Source: Morella rubra
Lineage: Eukaryota > Streptophyta > Magnoliopsida > Fagales > Myricaceae
Length of the DNA stretch: 64,000 bases
Direction: 5' to 3'
Assembly: GCA_003952965.2 (NCBI GenBank)
Contig: CM025851.1
Span: 12,225,048-12,289,047, forward strand
A program made the translations under genes and the position numbers. Positions 24,028-34,599 of this stretch are shown piece by piece. Under the pieces are notes generated by a model. It was not told the origin of the DNA. It ran no database searches and saw nothing but the letters and a program-made list of their open reading frames with translations. Every line of letters starts with the position of its first letter. Within the stretch, counting starts at the first letter, position 1.

Positions 24028-24244
24028 TTGCTGGTAATTCTGTCTTTCATGAGCATACGAAGCACATTGAAGTCGATTGTCACTCCATCCGTGAAGCTTT
24101 TGACAAACTTGTGATTACTCTTACTCATATTTTCACTAAACTTCAAACTGCTAACATGTTTACTACAGTCCTTTCTCGGCATCGATGTCAGTTCTTGGTT
24201 GATAAATTGATGCTTCTTGATCCTCCAGCATCAATTTGAGAGGA
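24028..24244 (+). pseudogene. Copia RNase H C-terminal fragment
   Basis: The frame reads HEHTKHIEVDCHSIREAF, then ITLTHIFTKLQTANMFTT and FLVDKLMLLDPPASI stop, the end of the Ty1/Copia polyprotein RNase H domain. It is fused in frame to the CslG copy B stub, so one open frame (23934-24239) is a chimera. A purine-rich stretch (TTGAGAGGA) follows, as expected for the polypurine tract. Confidence 0.85.
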
Positions 24245-24518
24245 TGTTATTAAGATATTTTAGTAGATCTACGAAGATCTTTTGATATATTTTAAGAGAT
24301 CTACATATCTCAAAATATTTTCAGAGATATATTTTAAGATATTTTAGGAGATATTTTGAAATCTTTTTTTAGAGATTGTATTGAGGATTGATTCATTCTT
24401 TATAGGTTAGTTGTACATATGGATCACATAAATTATTTCCTTATCAAACAATCCTTGTATACATGCATCTATAATTAGAGAAGCACCCAATTGAGAAGAA
24501 GTATTAGAACAATTGACA
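24245..24518 (+). mobile_element. Copia 3' LTR
   Basis: The sequence begins TGTTATTAAG directly after the polypurine-like tract and ends ...ATTGACA at 24518, giving TG...CA termini and a size typical of a short Copia LTR. The interior has repeated ATATTTTA(A/G)GA motifs. The 5' LTR and most of the internal region are absent. Its end coincides with the start of duplication block E copy 2. Confidence 0.7.
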
Positions 24519-25909
24519 CTTAGAACTGTTCCTCTCAAGAATAAACTTTTCTGAAAAGGCTAGTTTTCTGTGACGTGATTTCAGCATTAAGGGTACTGAT
24601 GGTTCGAGAGTTCTATAGTATGTCGTCTCAGTTGTCAAATGTTTTTAAAGATGCTGTGTTGCTCCGTTTTTCTTTTTAAGAAAATTTTGGTTGAGTTGAT
24701 CTTTTTGAGTAACCTGTGTGTGAAGATAAGTGGTCATATGTATACGGTTAGAAAAAAAAAATGGTCATATGTATGCGAGTAGATGTTAGATCAAGATTGC
24801 TTTCTATGAGTTCTTTCTGGCAAAGCAAAGGATATAACCATAATATCTTTGCTTAGGAAAAGAAAAAGTTCTAACACAACTCCTGTGAGCTCTCATTAGA
24901 CTAAGCCAGCAGTCACGACCAGTTGACAGCCAGGGGAAGTTAAGATCGACGCCAAAGTTGTGAGTGTTTGAACGGCACACGAAACACTGAATGAAGCTGG
25001 GTTAAGCGCCCAAGCGGGTGCCATTGCCAGTTTACAGAAGCTCTGACCATGGGCAAAAGCCAATATCCACTTTTCCACCCCTAAAATTTCCACCTTCGTT
25101 ATAAAAATTATAAAATATTTTTTCTCTTTCTATTAATTTATTTATTTTTTATAATATTTATTTAAATTTTTTTTCTTTTCACTTTCTCATCAAAACTTAT
25201 AAAATATCTTAATTTTTAAAACTCAAAATCTTCAAAATTTTAACTCTCAAAATTTTTACTACCGAACGCCCCCGCCTGTCCGGATTGCATAAAGTCTGCC
25301 CCAATGTCATGTGCAGTTATTGTTTGAATATCTCTTTCCCTTAATCCTCTTTTACTATGTGCCCTATGCAGCCACACGCTGCCCCTATGTCATATGCATT
25401 ATTATGCAGTTATTGTTTGCGAGTGGCTTCGGCTTTTGAAAAGTCCAGTCTCATTCTTTTGTCTTTTTCGAAGATGCATTTAATGAACCGTTTACTACAT
25501 ATATAGCCATACTAGAGCCAGACGCGTTTCTTCGCATTTAATCGAATTGCACAGCGAACAATCATTGATGCAATTATAAATAGAGGGACTTATTTGTTTG
25601 TGAAATTAATGCAAGAGAGAAGAGTCCAGAATATTGAGATAGCTCTAAACTTTTAATTTTATATCTTTGGGCTTGAATGATTTATACTCTTTCTACTTCA
25701 CTTTTGTTTTATGATAAATTTCTTCTTGGATTTTCTGGTAGTAGACAGACATTTTAGTGTTTCGTGAGATTGCTGATTTCATTTTTAATTTTCTATTTAT
25801 TGATGATCCTAAATATTTATTCTTATCACAGTACTTATCAATATCAATTGGCCTATAGACGCCCATTTTTGCAATATTCTGCAGTTCCTTTCTCTTCTTC
25901 AAGTTTTAT
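24519..25909. repeat. Segmental duplication block E, copy 2
   Basis: This is the paralogue of 19256-20805. It lacks the 403-bp insertion but has a private AT-rich insert at about 25075-25270 and a short internal duplication (TATGTCATATGCATTATT region, about 25290-25440). It leads directly into the upstream region of CslG copy C. Confidence 0.85.
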
Positions 25910-26235
25910 TGGCGTTTCTCGACAAAGGCAAGGGTCAGAGCAACCGTCCTGATCTTGTATGATTCGTGCCACTAGTGGTGCGCCTGGTAAAAATTGACAG
26001 GAGGCGTGAGCCATTTATGTGGCCCCAAGCCTCCAAGCGAAGTAGCAGACAGCAGCCATCTTTGTCCTTAAGGCCTTTAGCCGCTACACCACCAAAGTTT
26101 CCAGGTGTCTTCGTAGGAGCCTCACATCAGCTAATGCGTCAGCAGACTCTTCTTATTTTATTCATAATTTTCCGTCACGATAAGAGACGAGGTAGCTCGT
26201 GTGTTCGCGCTTGTGCTACGGCAGTGAAGCAAGCA

Positions 26236-29200
26236 ATGGAGGACTCCCTCCCTCTCCACGCCCTCCATGTCCAAAAACGATCCATGCTCATTAACAGAGC
26301 ACACTCACTTGTCCACTCCATAGCTTTGTCTTTCTTGATTTACTACAGAATTTCTTTTCTTTTCCTCGACCCCAAGACTAAGGCCACACCACTGCTGCCG
26401 TGGCTTCTTGTGTTCGCTTCTGAGCTCCTCCTTTCTTTCGTATGGCTCCTTGGCCAAGCTTATCGCTGGCGTCCCGTTACTCGGACAGTCTTCCCGGAAA
26501 GATTGCCAGATGATGACAAGTTCCCGGCTATTGATGTCTTCATATGCACCACGGATCCAAAAAAGGAACCGACTGTGGGAGTCATGAACACTGTGATATC
26601 AGCCATGGCGCTTGACTACCCCACCGAGAAGCTTCACGTGTATCTTTCAGATGATGGAGGGTCTCCTCTGACTTTGCACGGAATGAAGGAGGCTTGGAGG
26701 TTTGCAAGGTGGTGGCTTCCTTTTTGTAGGAGGCATGAAATCACAACCAGGTGTCCAGAGGCTTATTTCTCGGCTTTACAGGCCGATGGTGGTTTTGGGA
26801 ATTCAGAGTTCACGACAGAGCGACAGAAAATTAAGGTTAGCTGTGGGGTTGCGTGTTAGTCAGTTAGGCTTTCAGATTATGCATTTGTCAATCAGTTTTG
26901 GGAGGGTTATTTTTTTTTAAGAGTATTTGTCTTTGGTTTTTTTGTCATCTTCTAGCTGAGGATTTGTGTTTCATGGAAAAGCTTCGGTCAAAAGTTTTTG
27001 GGTGCAAAGTTATTATAAAGACAACGACTTCATGCGTCACCTCACTTAATCAAAAAACAAATACCTTAGATTTGAAAAAACAAATACGAGTTTTTGTGTT
27101 TTATAATTCAAGGCCACTTCATCTGAGATGTTTCTCTAATATTTTGATATATAAAAATTTTTAATAAAATAAATATATTTTAAAATTTTTAATTTTTATA
27201 TATATATATATATTTTATTTTCATAAATTTCATATTTTTCAAAATTTTCGGATGGAGGAGAATAATATTTAGACAACACGTTTCTATCCTTAAATTTAGA
27301 AAAATAAAGGTCAGTCGCTGCATCTTACTATTCTTGCTCAACTCTTTGGACTAAAATATTTTTCGGTGATATTGGTACAGGAAAGGTACGATAAGTTCAA
27401 GGAATCTATAGCAAAAGAAAGCAGAAGGGACCCGACACGGGACAGTAGTAGGAACACTGCTCGAGATCACCCCTCTGTCATCGAGGTACCACTTTTTCTT
27501 TTGCTTGTTTTTTTTGGCTCACTGGCAACGTTCCTGTGTAAATAAGCCCGTTTGAAAGGTTAAGTACTAAAAAGAAAACAAAGTTGATAAGTACACAAAT
27601 ATGATTTTAAACAAAAAAGGAAAATTAAGTCTCTACCCCATTAAATAATAAAACATTTAGTTTTCAGTTTGATGCAGACATGCATGCAGCGCGATTAAGT
27701 CCGTTAAGATTATCTAATCCTCATAGGGTGGCAGGTGATACAAGACGAGTCCAACGACACAGTACTGCAAGTAGACGAGATAAGATGCCTCTCCTTGTTT
27801 ATGTTTCTCGTGAGAAAAGGTCTTCTCATCGCCACCATTTTAAGGCTGGAGCACTCAATGTCCTCGTATGCAAACTTTTCCTTCTATATATACCTATCTA
27901 TACGTATATATGTACGCGAACTAAGAATATCATTGAGGTATAAGTAACTTGAACTAATATTATTGCAGCAACGGGTCTCGGGTGATAAGCAATTCACCCT
28001 ACATACTTGCTCTAGATTGTGACATGTACTGCAATGACCCAACATCAGCTAGGCAAGCAATGTGTTTCCACCTTGATTCTAATATCTCACACTCGCTGTC
28101 CTTTGTTCAATTCCCTCAAAGATTCCAAATATCTGTAAGACCGATATCTATGACAGTCAGCTGAGATCACATTTTCGGTATGGGAGCACAAACCGAGTGT
28201 CAGTTTAACTATTACTGAATTCTTTTCACTAAAGAATGGCAAGGTCTAGATGGGCTCGAGGGATACGGCTTTTATATCAAGAACGTGGAAGTACCATGCA
28301 GAAGGTTTTTGTTACCGCAACAAATGCCTTTGACCATAGTATTTGCAGACTGATCTCACTCTCGTCCACTAATCAAATCGCCACTTCAAGCCTAACGCGA
28401 TCATCATGAGGTGACCTTTTTTGCTTTTCAGCTTTATGTCAACACAACAACGCTTTTAAGTCGGTTAAATATTCTTGCACCACCGTCTTGGTTTGAGATG
28501 GAGGTTGATAGAAGACTAGATTCAGAGCAGTTATTACAAAACTAAGACTTGTACGAAATAGTGACTTTCATAAACAAGTGGTTGTGGATCTCAAAGTGTC
28601 CTCAATCATCTGTCACATCAGTTCAGAAAGTTTCTTCTTTAGTTTTACCTTTTATAGATCATGCATGGACTCAGCGATTGGGACAAGACAAGTCATGTCG
28701 TAGTCAAGATATGACGATCGGAAGGATTCGACCATCAGTCCTCCATATGGGTTTTGGCTAGGTGATAACTTATCTACGTAGCGTGCGTCTGCAAGACGAA
28801 GATAAGATGCCTCTCCTTGTTTATGTTTCTCGTGAGAAAAGGTCTTCTCATCGCCACCATTTTAAGGCTGGAGCACTCAATGTCCTCGTATGCAAACTTT
28901 TCCTTCTATATATACCTATCTATACGTATATATGTACGCGAACTAAGAATATCATTGAGGTATAAGTAACTTGAACTAATATTAATATTGCAGCAACGGG
29001 TCTCTGGCGTGATAAGCAATTCACCCTACATCCTTGCTCTAGATTGTGACATGTACTGCAATGACCCAACATCAGCAAGGCAAGCAATGTGTTTCCACCT
29101 TGATTCTAATATCTCACACTCGCTGGCCTTTGTTCAATTCCCTCAAAGATTCCACAATATCTGTAAGAACGACATCTATGACAGTCAGCTGAGAACGACA

Positions 29201-30771
29201 TTTTCGGTATGGGAACACAAACCGAGTGTCAGTTTAACTATTCACCACGAGGACTGAGATTCTTTTCGCTAAAGATTTGTGCTCCCCGTTTTAGGTGCTG
29301 TGGCAAGGCCTAGATGGGCTCCAGGGACCCGTTTTGTCTGGTACAGGCTTTTATATCAAGAGGGTTGCCTTACGTGGAAGTACCATGCGAGAAGGTTTCT
29401 TGGAATTTTGTTATCGCTATAGAGTCGCAACAACATGCCGTTGATGGTTGCTTATATGACATATTGGTACTAATCTACATGAATTTGCAGACACTGATCT
29501 CGGGGGACTTAAGGAATCATTTGGCGAATCCAATGAACTAATCAAATCCCTTCGCCAAAACTTCAAGCCTAACGCGATCAAGGATCCGCATGGATTGCAA
29601 AAAGAAAGATGAAAATGACACAGGCAAGTAAACCTCGCTATTGCTTTCTTAGAAAAAAAATAACCCCCCCCCCCCCCCTCTCCTCGATTGCTTTTTCCGT
29701 GTTTATATCTGAATTATTGATGGATGGCATCTCATATGATTTACTTGGATTTTGGATTTTATACTTGGCTGCAGGTTGGTTTCTTATATAAATCTGTGGT
29801 GGAAGATTACTTTACAGGATTCGTCGCCTTACATTGCAAAGGTTGGAGTTCGATTTATTGTGATCCACCGAGGCCACAATTCTTAGGGAGCGGCACCACG
29901 AATTTGAATGATGTCTTGATTCAGGGCATGAGATGGAGCTCCGGCTTGGTAGATGTTGGTTTCTCAAAGTTCTGCCCTCTCATATATGGACCACCAAGAG
30001 TGTCTCTTCTTCAGAGCATGTGTTATGCAGAACTTGCATTTTTTCCGCTTTATTTCCTTCCTTTATGGTGTTTTGCCACTATTCCTCAGCTCTGCCTACT
30101 TAATGGCGTGCCCTTGTACCCTGAGGTAACATCCCTTAATTTCACGCCCTATTGCTTCTTTTATAGTGAAAAAAGACTTTCCCCTCACCCCAGCACATTC
30201 TTTTGTGTTACAGGTCTCAAGCTCGTTTTTTGTTATATATGTATTCATCTCTTTATCGGCCCTTTCCAAACATTTATATGAGGTCCTCTTAACCGGAGGG
30301 TCATTTCAAACGTTAATAAATGAACAAAGGATATGGATGATGAAGTCGATCACATGTCACTTGTATGGAAGCTCAGATGCTATTATGAAGAAGTTCGGAA
30401 TGAGAGAAGCCAGTTTCTTGCCCACCAACAAAGTTGCGGACGATGAACAGGTGAAGCTTTACCAAATGGGAAAATTTGATTTTCAAACATCTAACATATT
30501 TCTTGTTCCTATGGTTGCCCTGATCATTTTGAACATGGCTGCCTTCCTTGGTGGACTCATTAGAATCTTCTTTTTGGGCGATTGGGACAAGATGTTTGTG
30601 CAAGTTTTGATATCGTTTTATATCTTAGTCGTGAATTTCGCAATTATCGAGGGGATGATGATAAGGAAGGACAAGGGAAGGATTCGACCGACGGTCACTT
30701 TATCATCCATGATGTTTGTCGCTATTTTCTTGCTTTTAGGATCTATTGCTCTCTATGCTACGTGGATCTAA
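26236..30771 (+). pseudogene. Cellulose-synthase-like G (copy C), disrupted
   Basis: Exons 1 (26236-26835) and 2 (27381-27485) are intact; exon 1 has both N-terminal membrane segments and YLSDDGGSP. A degenerate duplicate of the later exons (27735-28760) follows, then a second, better series: 28762-28887, 28994-29206 (DCD), 29295-29394, 29491-29623, 29775-30125 (VVEDYFTG, QGMRW) and 30214-30771 (C-terminal membrane segments). Splicing exon 2 directly to 28762 keeps phase. However, exon 6 has lost 37 nt relative to gene D (133 against 170 nt), giving a TGA at 29610-29612. All other exons are open and in phase, so loss of function is recent or an unusual splice rescues it. Function would be as for gene D. 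Confidence 0.85.
27735..28760 (+). repeat. Degenerate internal duplication of CslG exons 3 onward
   Basis: This partial copy inside gene C repeats exons 3 to 8 in compressed form. Exon 3 has a 1-nt deletion at about 27774 (GTAGACGAG against GTAGACCGAG in D). Exon 4 (from 27969) is 2 nt short near its start and 1 nt short further on. Exon 5 onward survives only as islands, for example RIRPSV of the last exon near 28725. Its 3' boundary abuts the second exon 3 at 28762, which points to a tandem unequal exchange. Confidence 0.8.
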
Positions 30772-32437
30772 ATAACTTATGTAGGGGTATGTACGTTTTT
30801 GTACTGATTTTATCAATATATCTCTTCAATGTTCCATTGCTCCCTTTGCTAGTGTTATAGGTCTTTTCATGAGCAAGTAAAAGTTTGCCCAATCCCCATA
30901 GAACAGAATTGGTATGCGAGAGTTTTAAAGACCCCAATGGAACAAGGTTTGACACTTTGCTCTTCTGTTGTGCTTTATCAAGAATTCAACTCAAAGTTTG
31001 TCCAAATTAACCTGAGGCTAATTTGATCGGTATGCTCGCACGAAACAGAAGCCATATTACTGATAGCAGTAGATGTCTCACACCAAAATAGTATGAATCA
31101 TATGACACTGAGCCTAATTGTATATAGGGCTGTTCAAATTCTTTACTGGTGCCAGTTATGGCAATAACCGCCACTGCCACTGGATGGATCAGGTTTCAAA
31201 TATTGGTCACCACGACTACCACAATTAAATATGATAACCGGCCTTTAGCAAAGGCAATTTTAGCGGTAGAAGTTTCCAGTGTTTATATTGGGCTATTTTT
31301 TTGAGCCTTTTACGCATTTAGCCCAATCGACCTTTTTTTTTTGTCCATTGAACATATATTAATAAAATCTAAACTAATGAAATCTAAAATCAATGAAATT
31401 AAAGAACATGTTAAAAGATAACATGAGAAATCTAAAGAAATGAAATCAATAATCATACAATTAGAGAAGAAAGAAGATCAACTTATATTGAGATTGATAA
31501 GACCCTGTAAGGGGCTAAATTTGAGATTGAATGACTGATTGTTTGTACACTACCTTCTTAAAATCTATTTACTTGTTTGTACGCAATCATTAAAATCTAT
31601 TTTCTTGTATAATTGAGATTAATAAGACCCTGGAAGGAGGGAAATTTGAAAAGTTCATGTGAAATATCAGTTCTCATAGTTTGAACACTGTCAATTCTGT
31701 CCAGTTATATATAGTTCATGACTAGAAAGCTCTATAAAATAAACTATAAAAAGCCATTTGAAATTTGTGTTTACAGGACCTCCGTTTATAACCTTCTATA
31801 CAGAGCTCATGTTAATTAATGCATTGCTACTGTATTCTTGGTCACCCCAGAAAGGTATCAGAGTAAACTCAAAATCTAAGCTTCGCAGCTGAGGTTCCAA
31901 AACTTTTTAGAGCAGTATTCAATTTATTTCGGACTCCGAAGAACACTAATATTCAGGAGGAGTTGCACACTAAGGGCATGCAAGACCACGCATGCATATC
32001 CTCTTTAAATACACAAATATGAAACAGGTAAAACATGTTCTGATATTATTTGCTATGGTAAGTCTTGAATGACATAAACTAACCATCATTGGTCAAACTA
32101 TGAGAACTGATAGTTGCCACTTCACAATATATATGGCAAAGCAACAGATCACAAGATTAAAGAAAGGGCAGCGTAACATTTAGGCCTTGTTCCGTTTTAC
32201 AAGAATTTTAGAATTCTTATGAATTCTAGAATTCTAAAACTCAACATATTTTTTAATATCATCTAAAAATAATTTCTGCACGCATACTAATAAAATTTAA
32301 CATCATTTAAAAATTCTCAAAATATTTTAAATTTTCAAAATTTTACTAAAATGGATATCCCCTTTGATGTGTATAATTCGGCTATACCAAGGAACAAATT
32401 AGGTACGGAGGATTTTGCCACTCCATCCCTGTTGCAA
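30772..32437. other. Intergenic region between CslG C and the MULE
   Basis: No coding region is supported. There are short microhomologous stretches, and an AT-rich MITE-like segment at about 32183-32350 (GCCTTGTTCC at its left, AATTCTAGAATTCT palindromes inside). The MULE begins at 32447. Confidence 0.5.
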
Positions 32438-32446
32438 TAAAGTTTA

Positions 32447-32638
32447 GGCATAATATTCCTGTTGGTACCTGGGGTTTAACTTTTTCCCCATTTGGTCCCT
32501 AGGGTTCAATTTGTTCCACACTAATCCCTGGGCTCTTTCACGTTTTGCATCCAGTCCATCCGTCAAGTCATTTAACGGGAAATTCGAACGTGGCAGACGG
32601 AAGCCAACTCAGGACCACCGAAATAGGGACACGTGTCC
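32447..32638. repeat. MULE left terminal inverted repeat
   Basis: This 192-bp repeat pairs with 39760-39951 at 190 of 192 positions. It contains CCAACAGG- and GGGACC-type motifs and ends at ACACGTGTCC. Confidence 0.95.
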
Positions 32639-32876
32639 GTTGAGCATGTCAACTTGCTGAGTGGAACACAGAGGTATACGTTTGTTTTAAACGGCATCGT
32701 TTTTTCTTCCCATTTTAAGGAAACCCTATCTCCTTTGTCGAACACAACATGAACACAAAGAGCCCTAATCTTTGAAATTCATTTCAGCTTCCTCCCAATT
32801 AGAATCTGATCTCAACATACCCAATTTCCATTCATTGTTCATATACGCGAGCTTCCTCGAGATTGGGTCGGAGGCC

Positions 32877-33920
32877 ATGGCATCGACAGTTTCCACAACT
32901 TCTTCTAATTCTTCTGCTCTGAAGGAAGATGGTGCGATTTCTATTTCTGTAGTTTCGAAGAGTCAATTTTTTTTTTTTAAGTATTCTGATCTATATACTC
33001 TTCGTGGACTAGTTTATAGAACCATTTCCAAACAATAGTTCCATTAAATTAGTGGGTTGCTTTTTAATTAATTCACTCCATGACGTGTTCATCTTTTGGC
33101 AATTGTGAATTTGAGTGGGTAATCTTTTTTTTTTCTTCCAGCGATGGCAAATGTTGTTAAACTTGTCGAAGATTGAGTACATGTTCATTTTTTTTTTCCA
33201 GCGAAGGCAAATGATGTTAAACTTGTTGAAAATTGAATACGTGTTCATCTTATTCTTTTTTCCAGAGATGGCAAATCTTTTGGCAATTGTGAATTTAAGT
33301 GGGTAATCCCTTTTTTTTTTCAAATTGGCAATATGTGTAAACATTTTTGCATTTTTTTTCAATGTAATATCGAAATCTGAATTTATCTTTTTTTTCCAAC
33401 GGAACTAATATTGATTAAACTAACAATGAATATCCTAATTAATCCTACTAATCTTTCTGTAGGATTGTCTTCCTCCATTGATGTGGATGTGCGTGAACAA
33501 GACCAAATTGCGAACGCCGCAAGACCAAGAAATCCTGGTGGGTCGCCCTTCTCAATGGATTCAAAGATATGGTAAATGGTTCAAGGAAAATGATTTCAAA
33601 CAATGTTTGTAAACTAGGTGCAGATGAAAATGATCTTTCAATGGCAGATCCACCTTTGTGCAAGCAGTTGTGCAAGTGAGAAAAGAGAGTATTTTAAACT
33701 CAGATGTGATGGAAAGTACCTTGAAAATGGTAAAAGCATCAAAAGAAAATCGATGAAGAAATGAAGGAGCAACTTGAAAAGGTGGTTGAACAAACAAAAA
33801 AGATGGAGTCAGAAATGCAATCGATGAATGCACAACTTCAAAGTCAGCAGAAGAAGGAATATAAACTGAAAGCCTTTTGTTTTGTGTTGTTGGTCATTTG
33901 GTTGGGCTTGTTATGGAGCT
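32877..33920 (+). pseudogene. Second MULE gene: GRF-like, coiled-coil, membrane-anchored protein (broken)
   Basis: An ATG at 32877 opens MASTVSTTSSNSSALKEDG. After an intron-like stretch with poly-pyrimidine repeats, the coding signal resumes at about 33463. Frames then shift: NPGG, later ADPPLCKQLCK, and a long coiled coil (about 33750-33860; EQLEKVVEQTKKMESEMQ) followed by a hydrophobic end (LKAFCFVLLVIWLGLLW). This order (N-P-G, D-P-P-x-C-K, coiled coil, terminal membrane segment) is like plant GRF-zinc-finger proteins. It reads toward the transposase gene from the opposite end. It could be a MULE accessory gene or a captured host fragment (Pack-MULE). The GRF call is tentative. Confidence 0.45.
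33060..33330. repeat. Tandem repeat of about 65 bp, three imperfect units
   Basis: Units around 33090-33130, 33140-33200 and 33205-33320 share T-rich runs ending in TTCCAGCGA(T/A)GGCAAATG and GTTAAACTTGT(C/T)GAA. Each TTCCAG could act as a splice acceptor. They lie in the probable intron of the second MULE gene. Confidence 0.7.
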
Positions 33921-34599
33921 GATGGTGGTTGCTGGCGGTAGTTGCTAGTGTTTTGTTATTTTGTTGTGGGTGGGTTGTAGTTAATGGTATTGTAGTTGGT
34001 TCTGGGTGGGCTGTATGCACATTTTCCACAATATGTGCATTGTAGTTGTAACCATTTATGGGTTCTTTGTTGTGTTTATCTCATATCTAATGAATGTGTT
34101 AGTTGTGTTTATGCATTCTGTTTATTACCTGAGTAACTAAAAAATTTGACAGCATGCTTTTCCAACTATATTGACTTGCCATATCCATTTAATATGACTT
34201 TGAAATTGGCCAAACTTATGTAACGACAAATTCAAAATTGGCCAAACCTGTGTAATGACATAAGTAGAAAATGACATTCTCAAAACTCACTAAATGAAGC
34301 ATAATGAGAACTGCCAAGTACTTCCAATATAAGGCACATAGTGCACATATAATATAATCAATTTGTTTTTCACATCCTTAAAATGACCTTATACAAAACA
34401 AGGTGCTTACATAGTGCACCATCTGCACATTCTATACATTTACAAAAGCAGTTTCCAAAATAAGGTGCTTACATAGTGCACCATCTGCACATTCTATAAT
34501 GCTACAGAAACAACCACTCCCAACATATCATGTTCAGCCAACAAGTTCGGGTTTAATACATAATTTCTCCCATATGTCTCAAGATACAAAATATTCTTT

